Source: an uncultured Parabacteroides sp. (lineage in GTDB: Bacteria; Bacteroidota; Bacteroidia; Bacteroidales; Tannerellaceae). From it: DNA of 64,000 nt. Location of the stretch: positions 62,001-126,000 of the forward strand of contig NZ_CAJJWO010000005.1 of assembly GCF_905196875.1 (NCBI RefSeq). The letters run 5' to 3'. Of the stretch, positions 41,931 to 50,818 are shown in pieces. A program made the translations under genes and the position numbers. Position 1 is the first letter of the stretch. Every line of letters starts with the position of its first letter. The notes beneath the pieces are model-generated. The model was given only the letters and a program-made list of their open reading frames with translations. It had not been told where the DNA came from and did no database searches.

Positions 41931-42513
41931 AATTGGAATAACCGGAGGAATTGGAAGCGGCAAATCGGTTGTAGCATCCTTATTCAACTTATACGGAATA
42001 CCTGTCTACGTGGCAGATACTGAAAGTAAGAAACTTACAGCCACATCCCCTATCATCAAAAAACAGTTGATAGACCTGTTCGGTGAGGATCTTTATACAG
42101 AACAAGGATTGAATAAAAAGCTATTAGCTTCACATATATTCGGAAATCCTGAACGTCTCAAGCAAGTTAATGCCATAATACATCCGGAAGTAAACCGTCA
42201 TTTTACGGAATGGGCAAAAAGCCAGTCGTCTGAACTCTGTGCAATAGAATCTGCAATTCTTTTTGAATCCGGCTTTAATAAAATGGTAGATAAAAGTATA
42301 ATGGTATATGCGCCACAGGGACTTCGTATCGAACGAGCTTTACAACGCGACAACACCTCCCGAGAAGATATCGTAAACCGTATCAATAGCCAATTACCCG
42401 ATGAAACAAAAAAGGAATGGTCTGATTATGTCATCCATAATGACAACCGACAAGCATTATTGCCTCAGATCGAGAAATTTCTGAGCTCTCTCCGAACTTC
42501 TGCAACCCAATAA
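41923..42513 (+). CDS. coaE: Dephospho-CoA kinase
   Basis: 196 aa. Last step of coenzyme A synthesis, phosphorylating the ribose 3'-OH of dephospho-CoA. P-loop GITGGIGSGKSVVASLF at residues 5-21, then YVADTESKKL, VNAIIHPEV, the lid-region ERALQRDNTSREDIVNRINSQ and VIHNDN. Complete. Start overlaps the YbbR gene by 8 bp. Confidence 0.96.
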   Translation: MIKIGITGGIGSGKSVVASLFNLYGIPVYVADTESKKLTATSPIIKKQLIDLFGEDLYTEQGLNKKLLASHIFGNPERLKQVNAIIHPEVNRHFTEWAKSQSSELCAIESAILFESGFNKMVDKSIMVYAPQGLRIERALQRDNTSREDIVNRINSQLPDETKKEWSDYVIHNDNRQALLPQIEKFLSSLRTSATQ

Positions 42514-42581
42514 GTGATTTAATTCACATTCTCTTTCATATTTTTCTTTCCGATTGTAACGGTTAAATCGTATAGTTATGC

Positions 42582-42589
42582 TACATTTG
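42582..42589 (+). promoter_or_regulatory. Putative -7 box for the DUF5606 gene
   Basis: TACATTTG, 38 bp upstream of the ATG; a TTG exists at 42554-42556 but the 25-base spacing is too long. Confidence 0.45.
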
Positions 42590-42627
42590 CAGCTTTAAAG
42601 TTTAACACTATTAGAAAACGAAGTATT

Positions 42628-43077
42628 ATGTTGAAGACTATTTTGTCTATTTCGGGAAAACCGGGATTATTTAAATTGGTTTCCCACGGAAAGAACATGC
42701 TGATTGTCGAATCGCTGACAGATAAGAAAAGAGTACCTGCGTATGCAAAAGATAAAGTAATCTCGTTAGGTGATATTGCTATTTATACAACCGAGACGGA
42801 AGTTCCTTTACACGAAGTACTCACCAGCGTAAAAAATAAAGAAAACGGAGCAAAAGTAACAGTTCCTTCCGATACCAAAGAACTGCGTAACTATTTTGCT
42901 GAAGTATTGCCTGATTTCGACCGCGAAAGAGTATATCCAAGCGATATTAAGAAATTGCTGACATGGTATAATATACTGATCGGAGCCGAGATTACCGACT
43001 TCACTCCAGAAGAAGAACCTACAGCAGAAGACGTGAAAGTGGAAGAAGAAACAAGCGCTGAAGAAAAAGCCGAATAA
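42628..43077 (+). CDS. DUF5606 domain protein
   Basis: 149 aa cytoplasmic protein. The start MLKTILSISGKPGLFKLVSH and RVPAYAKDKVISLGDIAIYT, then LPDFDRERVYPSDIKKLLTW YNIL, are the conserved Bacteroidetes family pattern. Glu-rich disordered C-terminus (EEEPTAEDVKVEEETSAEEK). No known function; single-gene transcript between a -7 box and a shared terminator. Confidence 0.87.
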   Translation: MLKTILSISGKPGLFKLVSHGKNMLIVESLTDKKRVPAYAKDKVISLGDIAIYTTETEVPLHEVLTSVKNKENGAKVTVPSDTKELRNYFAEVLPDFDRERVYPSDIKKLLTWYNILIGAEITDFTPEEEPTAEDVKVEEETSAEEKAE

Positions 43078-43091
43078 AAATAAATCAGCAT

Positions 43092-43129
43092 AAAAAAAGC
43101 GATGCTTAATTAAATGCATCGCTTTTTTT
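43092..43129. terminator. Bidirectional terminator between DUF5606 gene and lon
   Basis: AAAAAAAGCGATGC / GCATCGCTTTTTTT, a 14-bp stem with flanking A- and T-runs. Confidence 0.9.
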
Positions 43130-43145
43130 ATATCATAATGTATTA

Positions 43146-45608
43146 TCAAAACAACGGATTATCCACCTTTTCTTTCAACAAGGCAAGATCTATTACCTGA
43201 CGAATATCCTCCACATAGTGAAAAGTCAGACCTTTCACATATTCCGCTTTGATCTCATTGATATCTTTCTGATTCTCTTTACATAAGATCAATTCTTTGA
43301 TACCAGCCCGTTTAGCAGCCAGAATCTTTTCTTTGATACCACCTACCGGAAGAACTTTGCCACGAAGCGTTATTTCCCCTGTCATTGCCAGGTTCTTTTT
43401 CACTTTACGCTGGGTAAATGCAGACACAAGAGAAGTCACCATCGTCACACCTGCACTAGGTCCGTCCTTCGGTATAGCCCCTTCAGGTACATGAATATGT
43501 ACATTCCAATTTTCAAATAATTCTTCGTTAATATCAAATAAAGAGGCATGAGCATGAATAAATTCAAGTGCCAACATGGCAGATTCTTTCATTACCTCTC
43601 CCAAATTACCTGTCAAAGTTAACTTAGAACCTTTACCACGGCTCAGGCTCGATTCCACAAACAGAATCTCCCCTCCTACTGCAGTCCAGGCTAATCCTGT
43701 AACAACACCGGCATATTCGTTACCTTGATATTTATCCCGGCTATATTCGATTTGTCCCAGATATTCATGGAGATCTTCCGGTTTGATCTGTGACGGGATC
43801 GCCTCGTCGGAAGCCACTTTACGAGCTAGCTTACGCATGATCTTAGCTATTTTCTTATCCAGTTCACGCACACCACTCTCGCGGGTATACGATTCGATAA
43901 TGACCTGTAAAGTCTTTTTAGGCAACTTCACCTTTCCTTTACTCAGACCATGAGCTTCCAGCTGCTTAGGCACCAGGTGACGGGCAGCAATTTCCACTTT
44001 CTCCTCCAGAATATAACCGCTTACTTCGATCAATTCCATACGATCCAGCAAGGGCTGGGAAATCGTATTCAGGTTATTGGCAGTAGCGATAAACATAACC
44101 TTACTCAGATCATAGTCAATATCCAGATAGTTGTCGTGAAAAGCTGAATTCTGTTCCGGGTCGAGCACCTCTAGCAATGCAGATGCTGGATCGCCTTTAA
44201 AGTCATTCGTCACCTTATCTATTTCATCCAGGATAAACACAGGATTCGAACTTCCCGCCTTCTGAATATTCTGGATAATACGCCCGCCCATCGCACCGAT
44301 ATAAGTACGGCGATGACCACGTATTTCAGCTTCATCATGCAAGCCGCCCAACGAAATACGCACATATTTACGATGTAAAGCTTCTGCAACAGATTTACCT
44401 AAAGAAGTTTTACCAACTCCCGGAGGTCCGTATAAACAGATAATAGGCGATTTCATATCCCCTTTCAACTTCAAGACAGCCAAATGTTCTATAATACGCT
44501 CTTTCACCTTTTCCAAACCGTAATGATCGCGATCAAGAACTTTCTGGGCATGAGCCAGATTAAAGTTATCCTTGCTGTATTCATTCCACGGCAGGTTGAT
44601 TATTGTCTGTACATATTGTGTCTGTATAGAAAAATCAGGAGACTGCGGATGCAGGCGTTCCAGCTTACGAACTTCCTTTTCAAATATTTCAGCTACAGCT
44701 GCCGGCCATTTTTTACGGGCAGCCTTTTCACGCAATTCTTTTATTTCGAGATCGTTTATATTTCCACCCAGTTCTTCCTGGATCGTCTTGATCTGTTGCT
44801 GGAGGAAATATTCCTTCTGCTGCTGATTGATATCTTCATGCGTCTTCATCTGGATAGATGCTTTAAGTTCTACCAGCTGATATTCACGATTCAGGATAAA
44901 CAACAAACGATATGCACGATCTTTCAAGTCACCGATCAACAGGAGTTCCTGTTTCTCAGCCGATCCACTGGGAATATTACTACATGAAAAATTAATCAGG
45001 TAAAGAACATTCTTATTATTCTTTATGGAAAATATCAGATCACGTGGCGGCTCATTCAAAGCCCCCAGCATTTTTATGGTAAGATCTTTAATTGTGGAGA
45101 TCAGAGCTTCGAACTCACGATCTGACTTTTTCGGCATTTTATCCTCCAACAAAGATATTTTACCTTTCAGATAAGGTTCTGTCTCTTTTAAAGATTCCAA
45201 GGCGAAACGTTTTTTCCCCTGCAGGATCACGGTTGTCGTACCATCCGGCATTTCCAGAACGCGCACGATATCAGCAATCACACCAGTAGTATACAGATCC
45301 TCAAAACCAGGATCTTCCGTATTCATCTCTTTCTGACATACCACACCGATCAGCGCTTTCTTATGAACAGCCTCTTTTATCAGACGCATAGATTTCGGAC
45401 GACCAACAATAACCGGCATAGCCACTCCGGGAAAAAGAACCATATTCCTCAACGGAAGAATAGGTATTTCATTGCCGACTTTTTCTATACCCTCTGTAAA
45501 ATCCTCATCCACATCACATTCTGTCAGGATAGGCATTACAATACCAATATTATCATCTAAATCGTCGTACGACTCTTCAGTAAACCTCTTCATTCTTTCT
45601 TTCATCAT
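43146..45608 (-). CDS. lon: ATP-dependent protease Lon
   Basis: 820 aa. N-terminal substrate domain (EIPILPLRNMVLFPGVAMPV), AAA+ module with Walker A YGPPGVGKTSLGK and Walker B PVFILDEIDKV, and C-terminal Ser-Lys protease: catalytic Ser in PKDGPSAGVTM and Lys in GGIKEKILAAKRAG. Degrades damaged and regulatory proteins in the cytoplasm. Upstream on the minus strand, TAACTTTG (45660-45653) is a probable -7 box. Start could be the first or second Met of MMKERMKRF. Confidence 0.97.
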   Translation of the reverse strand: MMKERMKRFTEESYDDLDDNIGIVMPILTECDVDEDFTEGIEKVGNEIPILPLRNMVLFPGVAMPVIVGRPKSMRLIKEAVHKKALIGVVCQKEMNTEDPGFEDLYTTGVIADIVRVLEMPDGTTTVILQGKKRFALESLKETEPYLKGKISLLEDKMPKKSDREFEALISTIKDLTIKMLGALNEPPRDLIFSIKNNKNVLYLINFSCSNIPSGSAEKQELLLIGDLKDRAYRLLFILNREYQLVELKASIQMKTHEDINQQQKEYFLQQQIKTIQEELGGNINDLEIKELREKAARKKWPAAVAEIFEKEVRKLERLHPQSPDFSIQTQYVQTIINLPWNEYSKDNFNLAHAQKVLDRDHYGLEKVKERIIEHLAVLKLKGDMKSPIICLYGPPGVGKTSLGKSVAEALHRKYVRISLGGLHDEAEIRGHRRTYIGAMGGRIIQNIQKAGSSNPVFILDEIDKVTNDFKGDPASALLEVLDPEQNSAFHDNYLDIDYDLSKVMFIATANNLNTISQPLLDRMELIEVSGYILEEKVEIAARHLVPKQLEAHGLSKGKVKLPKKTLQVIIESYTRESGVRELDKKIAKIMRKLARKVASDEAIPSQIKPEDLHEYLGQIEYSRDKYQGNEYAGVVTGLAWTAVGGEILFVESSLSRGKGSKLTLTGNLGEVMKESAMLALEFIHAHASLFDINEELFENWNVHIHVPEGAIPKDGPSAGVTMVTSLVSAFTQRKVKKNLAMTGEITLRGKVLPVGGIKEKILAAKRAGIKELILCKENQKDINEIKAEYVKGLTFHYVEDIRQVIDLALLKEKVDNPLF

Positions 45609-45683
45609 ATTTACTTCCCTATCAATTGTATGTATTAATACAATAAACGTGCCAAAGTTACAGCTTTTTCAGTCAATTCTAAC

Positions 45684-45691
45684 TACTTTTG
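45684..45691 (+). promoter_or_regulatory. Putative -7 box for the trmN6-type gene
   Basis: TACTTTTG 22 bp before the ATG; divergent from the lon -7 box (45653-45660). Confidence 0.4.
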
Positions 45692-45713
45692 CACTTCACA
45701 TTATAAATATTAT

Positions 45714-46430
45714 ATGGCAAATCCTTATTTCCGATTCAAAAAATTTACAATTTATCATGATAAATGCGCAATGAAGGTCGGAACCGATGCCGTATTGCTG
45801 GGAGCCTGGGCTGAAACCACCCAATGCAAAAGCATACTGGATATAGGAACCGGAACCGGAATTATCGCTTTAATGCTGGCCCAACGGAGTTCGGCACAAA
45901 TCGATGCGATCGATATCGATAAAGATGCATACATACAAGCGACGGAAAATATAATAGCCTCTCCTTTTGCCGAAAGAATAAAAGTGATGCATTCTTCATG
46001 TACTGATTTTATAATGTCAAATCCAGAGATGAGATATGATTTGATCGTATCCAACCCTCCTTACTTTATAAATTCACTAAAATGTCCGGATAATAAACGT
46101 ACGGTTGCCCGGCATACCGATACATTACAACTTCCGGACCTGATCCGGGAAGTTCGGACCTTGTTATCTCCTACAGGACGAATCTCATTGGTATTACCCC
46201 ATGAACAACTGGATGAAGTCAGGGAACTCGCATCCATAAACCATTTATATATTTACAGGCAAACAGATGTAATCCCTGTTCCCGGAGCACAACCCAAGCG
46301 ATTGCTGATAGAATTGTCAGCGACAGAAGAAAACATAAAAAAACGGGATACACTGATTATTGAAGAAGCCCGCCATCAGTATACCCCGGAATATATTGCA
46401 CTCACCAAAGAGTTCTATCTGAAAATGTAA
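45714..46430 (+). CDS. trmN6: tRNA1(Val) (adenine(37)-N6)-methyltransferase
   Basis: 238 aa Rossmann-fold SAM methyltransferase. FKKFTIYHDKCAMKVGTDAV at the N-terminus, SAM loop LDIGTGTGIIALMLAQ, and the N6-adenine motif SNPPYFINSL are those of YfiC/TrmN6. Modifies A37 of tRNA-Val in E. coli; same role assumed. Last 16 bp overlap the convergent lipid-kinase gene. Confidence 0.92.
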   Translation: MANPYFRFKKFTIYHDKCAMKVGTDAVLLGAWAETTQCKSILDIGTGTGIIALMLAQRSSAQIDAIDIDKDAYIQATENIIASPFAERIKVMHSSCTDFIMSNPEMRYDLIVSNPPYFINSLKCPDNKRTVARHTDTLQLPDLIREVRTLLSPTGRISLVLPHEQLDEVRELASINHLYIYRQTDVIPVPGAQPKRLLIELSATEENIKKRDTLIIEEARHQYTPEYIALTKEFYLKM

Positions 46431-47386
46431 GGTAATCTTTTATCAAAGAAACGGGTCACCTCACCAAACAAGTTATGTACTTCCTTCGTAAAAGAAACCA
46501 CTTCGGGAGTTATAACATGCAAGGATTGTGGAATGACAGAAATATCGATGCGGCTATCGGCCATCACCGGTTCACCATCCAAATGCATAACCCCCGGATT
46601 CTGCCGGATAATTGTAACTTGCTGAGCTTTCAACGTCTTGATCTTACTGTTGCGGTCGATCTGCTTTGTGAAAAGCTGAATTGCCAAGGGCGCTATATCC
46701 AATGGTGTAAAGGGAGACAGAATGGTCAAATCCATTCTTCCGTCCTGAATATTGGCATGAGGAGCAATAAATGCGTTGTTCCCGTACTGAGATGCATTGG
46801 CACATGCCACCAGAAAAGCCTTTTCTTTGATCGTTTGGTTATCCACCAGTAATTCATAAGGCTCCGGTTTATAGCTTAGATATTCTTCTACAGTATTCTT
46901 TATATAGGTCAGAGATCCACGACGTTTTTCTTCTGCAAACTTCTGGCTTACAGCGGCATCAAAACCGACTCCGCAAGTACAGAAGAATACCTGGTTGTTG
47001 GCTTTGCAACAATCGATTGTAGAAACATGTCCTTTGATAATCAGGTCTAGTGCCCGTTTAGCATCCATCGGTATATGTAACTCGCGAGCCAGTCCGTTAC
47101 CTGATCCTTTCGGAACAATCCCTAACACTGCATCAGAATGGATCATAGAACGGGCTATTTCATTCACCGTTCCATCGCCACCTACTGCTATAATGCAATT
47201 TGCCCCCTCATCGATCGCTTTTTTCGTCAACTCACTTGCATGCCCCCGGTATTCGGTAAATGAGATATCCAGCAAACAGTTGCCTTTCTCGCACATCTGC
47301 TCTATCATTCTGGGTATCTTTCTCTTCGAACCTACTCCGGATATAGGATTTATTATAGCCTGCAACTTTATTCTTTTCCCGTCCAT
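46415..47386 (-). CDS. Diacylglycerol/lipid kinase family protein (YegS-BmrU type)
   Basis: 323 aa. ATP-binding pattern of the DAGK catalytic domain: AIINPISGVGSKRKIP, the signature IAVGGDGTVNEIARSM, and GIVPKGSGNGLARELHIP. C-terminal domain with GVGFDAAVSQKFAEE and MHLDGEPVMA. Phosphorylates a lipid such as diacylglycerol, or a sphingoid base. It is divergent from the serine palmitoyltransferase gene, so a sphingolipid-related substrate is a reasonable but unproved guess. -7 box TATTTTTG at 47421-47414. Confidence 0.9.
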   Translation of the reverse strand: MDGKRIKLQAIINPISGVGSKRKIPRMIEQMCEKGNCLLDISFTEYRGHASELTKKAIDEGANCIIAVGGDGTVNEIARSMIHSDAVLGIVPKGSGNGLARELHIPMDAKRALDLIIKGHVSTIDCCKANNQVFFCTCGVGFDAAVSQKFAEEKRRGSLTYIKNTVEEYLSYKPEPYELLVDNQTIKEKAFLVACANASQYGNNAFIAPHANIQDGRMDLTILSPFTPLDIAPLAIQLFTKQIDRNSKIKTLKAQQVTIIRQNPGVMHLDGEPVMADSRIDISVIPQSLHVITPEVVSFTKEVHNLFGEVTRFFDKRLPYIFR

Positions 47387-47474
47387 CCTAACTGTTTATA
47401 AAGATTGAAGGGACAAAAATAATGCTTTTGTAAAACTTTTAAAGCATTAAGGCAACTATAAGTTATTTTTTTAC

Positions 47475-47482
47475 TACTTTTG
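47475..47482 (+). promoter_or_regulatory. Putative -7 box for the serine palmitoyltransferase gene
   Basis: TACTTTTG, about 100 bp before the preferred ATG at 47585. Confidence 0.4.
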
Positions 47483-47584
47483 CGGCTGGATTTGCCGAAA
47501 CATAGGTGAATATGTATGCGACAAACCGGCAATTCTTTGAATAGAATTTTAATAAGCGAGAAAATCATTCTCTTCAATAATAAT

Positions 47585-48772
47585 ATGAAACTTTTACAAG
47601 AGAAACTAGCAAAGTACGATGCTCCTCAAAAAGCAATGGCTGCAGGAATTTACCCTTATTTCAGAATGATCGAAAGCGATCAGGACACTGAGGTAATGAT
47701 CAGCGGCAAAAAAGTCTTGATGTTTGGCTCTAACGCTTATTTAGGATTAACCAACCATCCTAAAGTAAAAGAAGCTGCAATTGAAGCGATCAAGAAATAT
47801 GGCACAGGTTGCGCAGGTTCGCGTTTCCTGAATGGTACACTCGACATCCATATTCAATTAGAGAAACGTCTGGCTGAATTTGTCGGAAAAGAAGACGCAA
47901 TTGTGTATTCTACAGGTTTCCAGGTCAACCTGGGAGTAGTATCCTGTCTGACAGGACGTGAAGATTACATCCTATGGGATGAATTAGACCATGCCTCTAT
48001 TATCGAAGGCCATCGTCTTTCCTTCTCAACCAAGTTGAAATATAAACATAACGATATGGATTCACTGGAAAAGCAACTTCAAAAGTGCGAACCGGATAAA
48101 GTGAAACTGATCGTTATCGATGGTGTATTCAGTATGGAAGGTGATGTAGCCAAGCTTCCTGAAATCGTCGCTTTAGCTAAAAAGTATAATGCCAGCATCA
48201 TGGTAGACGAAGCACACGGTTTAGGAGTTCTGGGAGATCACGGACGCGGAACATGTAACCACTTCGGTGTTACCGACGACGTAGACCTGATCATGGGCAC
48301 ATTCAGTAAATCACTGGCTTCTATCGGTGGATTTATCGCTTCAGATAAAGATACAATCAACTACCTCCGTCACAATTCACGTTCATACATTTTCAGTGCC
48401 AGTAACACGCCGGCCGCTACAGCTGCAGCAGGTGCCGCACTTGATATTATGTTGAGCGAACCGGAACGTATCGAACATCTTTGGGACCTGACGCATTACG
48501 CGTTAGACGGTTTCCGGAATATGGGTTGTGAAATCGGACATACGTCAACTCCGATCATCCCGTTGTTCATTCGTAACAACGACCTGACATTCCTTATCGT
48601 TAAGGAATTATTCGAAGCCGGTATCTTCGTAAACCCGGTTGTTTCACCGGCTGTTGCCCCGGAAGATACACTAATCCGCTTCTCTTTGATGGCCACTCAT
48701 ACAAAAGAGCAACTGGATAAGGCACTCGAAGCGATCCACAGAGTATTTAAAAGTCACGGCTTAGTAAAATAA
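47585..48772 (+). CDS. spt: Serine palmitoyltransferase (alpha-oxoamine synthase family)
   Basis: 395 aa from the ATG at 47585 (MKLLQEKLAKYDAPQKAMAA); the frame is open to 47516 but that part is not family-like. PLP enzyme joining serine and a fatty acyl-CoA to 3-ketosphinganine, the first step of sphingolipid synthesis, a hallmark of Bacteroidetes. Seen: FGSNAYLGLTNHPKV, GTGCAGSRFLNGTLDIHIQL, VDEAHGLGVLGDHGRG and Schiff-base Lys in GTFSKSLASIGGF. The family also holds KBL and BioF; this sequence most resembles the Bacteroides SPT I know. Confidence 0.9.
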   Translation: MKLLQEKLAKYDAPQKAMAAGIYPYFRMIESDQDTEVMISGKKVLMFGSNAYLGLTNHPKVKEAAIEAIKKYGTGCAGSRFLNGTLDIHIQLEKRLAEFVGKEDAIVYSTGFQVNLGVVSCLTGREDYILWDELDHASIIEGHRLSFSTKLKYKHNDMDSLEKQLQKCEPDKVKLIVIDGVFSMEGDVAKLPEIVALAKKYNASIMVDEAHGLGVLGDHGRGTCNHFGVTDDVDLIMGTFSKSLASIGGFIASDKDTINYLRHNSRSYIFSASNTPAATAAAGAALDIMLSEPERIEHLWDLTHYALDGFRNMGCEIGHTSTPIIPLFIRNNDLTFLIVKELFEAGIFVNPVVSPAVAPEDTLIRFSLMATHTKEQLDKALEAIHRVFKSHGLVK

Positions 48773-48793
48773 ACTGTTACTATATCTATAATT

Positions 48794-48834
48794 AAAGGCC
48801 TTCAAACGGTAGTAATACAGTTTGGGGGCTTTTT
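48794..48834 (+). terminator. Terminator after spt
   Basis: AAAGGCCTTCAAAC pairs with GTTTGGGGGCTTT (with G-T wobbles), followed by T-run. Confidence 0.7.
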
Positions 48835-48893
48835 ACATTTCCGCTATTCTTGTTTTTTCACTATACCTTATTCATTCTCTGAGAATATTTGAC

Positions 48894-48901
48894 TATTTTT
48901 G
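48894..48901 (+). promoter_or_regulatory. Putative -7 box for the PSP1-gldH unit
   Basis: TATTTTTG, 41 bp upstream of the ATG at 48943. Confidence 0.4.
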
Positions 48902-48942
48902 CGTAATTGTAGACACTATAAATACATATATATTACCAGACA

Positions 48943-50367
48943 ATGGATTTCAAACTAAATACAGGTGGTTGCTGCATGGGGAAAAAAGGATGCAGCAAAA
49001 TACAAAATAATAAACTGAATACCTACGATTGGCTTTGCGATGTACCCGATGCGGAGAATGCGACCGATTACGTAGAAGTACAATTCAAGAATACCCGTAA
49101 AGGATATTTCCTGAACAGTTCTAAAATACCTTTGGAAAAAGGAGATATGGTAGCTGTCGAGGCCAGTCCCGGACATGACATAGGAACAGTTACCCTTACC
49201 GGAAAACTTGTCCTTCTTCAAATGAAAAAGAACAATGTACGTACCGGCGAAGGTTATGAGCCTAAAAAAGTCTATCGCAAAGCTAAACCGACCGATATAG
49301 AAAAATACGAAGAGGCAAAAGGCAAGGAGCATGCCACTATGATCCGTTCGCGCCAGATCGCTGCCGACTTGGGATTAAATATGAAGATCGGCGACGTAGA
49401 ATACCAGGGAGACGGTAACAAAGCGATCTTCTATTATATTGCCGACGAACGTGTTGACTTCCGCCAACTGATCAAAGTACTGGCAGAAGCTTTCCGCGTC
49501 CGTATTGAAATGAAGCAGATCGGAGCCCGCCAGGAAGCCGGACGTATTGGAGGTATCGGCCCGTGCGGACGTGAACTATGCTGTTCCAGCTGGATGACAA
49601 GTTTCGTATCCGTTGCAACCGGGGCTGCCCGCTATCAGGATATATCCATGAACCCTCAAAAATTGGCCGGCCAATGTGCCAAATTGAAATGTTGCATCAA
49701 CTATGAAGTGGATGCTTACGTGGAAGCACAGAAACGTTTACCCTCCAGAGAGATCGTTCTGGAAACGAAAGACAACAACTACTATCATTTCAAAACAGAT
49801 ATTTTTAAACGTGAGATCACATATTCTACAGATAAGTCGTTTGCAGCAAACCTGATTACCATATCAGCCGACCGTGCATTCGATGTGATCAACATGAATA
49901 AGAAAGGAAGTAAGCCCGTTACATTGGAAGCCGACACGAAACCGCAACCGCCTAAACGCGATGCACAGGATATTCTCGGTCAGGATAGTGTTACCCGTTT
50001 CGATTCTGTTAAGAAAAAGAAGAAAAAACGTCCGTCGGGAAATAACGGAGGTGGCAGCAATAACAACGCTCCGGCCAATAACAATGCCCCAGCCAATAAT
50101 GAAAACGGAAATAACAAACCGATAGTAAATGCCCGGCCGGCAAACAATCGTCCTGGAAATGGAGAAAAGCAACCCGGCAACGACAACAACAGGAATTCTG
50201 GTAACAACAACAATAACGGAAACAACAACCGCAACAACAATAATAACAACCGGAATAACAGAAACAAACAAAAGCCTAAAGGTAATAATGACAAGCCTGC
50301 GAATAATGACAGACCTCAGCAACCAGCTAAACCGGCAAATAAACCGGAAAACAAGCCCGAAGCTTAA
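48943..50367 (+). CDS. PSP1-domain protein (RicT/YaaT-like) with Asn-rich tail
   Basis: 474 aa. Residues about 40-300 are the PSP1 domain seen in RicT: VEVQFKNTRKGYFLNSSKIP, VEASPGHDIGTVTLTG, ADERVDFRQLIKVLAEAFRV, RQEAGRIGGIGPCGRELCCS, NPQKLAGQCAKLKCCINYE. Cys are grouped in three places (N-terminal GGCCMGKKGC, CGRELCC, CAKLKCC); RicT complexes of Bacillus carry iron-sulfur clusters, so cluster binding is possible. From about 355 on the chain is a disordered basic region, almost only Asn, Gly, Pro and Lys. The 3' end overlaps gldH in another frame. Confidence 0.9.
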   Translation: MDFKLNTGGCCMGKKGCSKIQNNKLNTYDWLCDVPDAENATDYVEVQFKNTRKGYFLNSSKIPLEKGDMVAVEASPGHDIGTVTLTGKLVLLQMKKNNVRTGEGYEPKKVYRKAKPTDIEKYEEAKGKEHATMIRSRQIAADLGLNMKIGDVEYQGDGNKAIFYYIADERVDFRQLIKVLAEAFRVRIEMKQIGARQEAGRIGGIGPCGRELCCSSWMTSFVSVATGAARYQDISMNPQKLAGQCAKLKCCINYEVDAYVEAQKRLPSREIVLETKDNNYYHFKTDIFKREITYSTDKSFAANLITISADRAFDVINMNKKGSKPVTLEADTKPQPPKRDAQDILGQDSVTRFDSVKKKKKKRPSGNNGGGSNNNAPANNNAPANNENGNNKPIVNARPANNRPGNGEKQPGNDNNRNSGNNNNNGNNNRNNNNNNRNNRNKQKPKGNNDKPANNDRPQQPAKPANKPENKPEA

Positions 50368-50818
50368 AGGACTCATTGTCGTTCTATTTACATTCTTATG
50401 CTTCTCCTGCGATCAACAGGCCTTGTACGACCAGTACCAGGCCATTGACAATACAGCGTGGGAGAAGGATAAGGAATACTATTTTTCTTTTCAGGTAGAC
50501 GACATTTCCAGCCCCTACAATCTAACGCTCGAGGTTCGTAATAATAATATGTATCCTTATCAGAACCTTTGGTTATTCTGTAACGAAGAACAACCAATCG
50601 GCCCGCTTAAACAAGACACTATAGAATGCGTATTGGCTGACGAGTTCGGGAAGTGGTACGGACATGGTATTTCTTTATTTCAGTCCAGTTTTCCCATACG
50701 GGAGAACTATACATTCGAACATCCGGGAATGTACACCTTCAGCTTCCGCCAGGGAATGCGCGATAATACATTGACAGGAATCCAGGAAATAGGTTTCCGT
50801 GTAGAGAAGGCTAAATAA
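50306..50818 (+). CDS. gldH: Gliding-motility lipoprotein GldH
   Basis: 170 aa from the ATG at 50306; the frame is open to 50129 but that stretch is only the shifted Asn-repeat (Thr-rich) of the PSP1 gene. Signal KLKGLIVVLFTFLCFSC gives a lipidated Cys. Mature part DKEYYFSFQVDDISSPYNLT, LEVRNNNMYPYQNLWLF and YTFSFRQGMRDNTLTGIQEI is the GldH family. Although named for gliding, it is kept in non-motile Bacteroidetes, so an envelope role is likely. Overlaps the PSP1 gene by 62 bp; start codon is the weakest point. Ends one base before the rodA stop. Confidence 0.85.
   Translation: MTDLSNQLNRQINRKTSPKLKGLIVVLFTFLCFSCDQQALYDQYQAIDNTAWEKDKEYYFSFQVDDISSPYNLTLEVRNNNMYPYQNLWLFCNEEQPIGPLKQDTIECVLADEFGKWYGHGISLFQSSFPIRENYTFEHPGMYTFSFRQGMRDNTLTGIQEIGFRVEKAK

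Noticed and set aside
50129..50305. Thr-rich N-terminal extension of GldH
   Set aside because: It is only the Asn-codon repeat of the PSP1 gene read in another frame and would place the signal peptide 70 residues inside.
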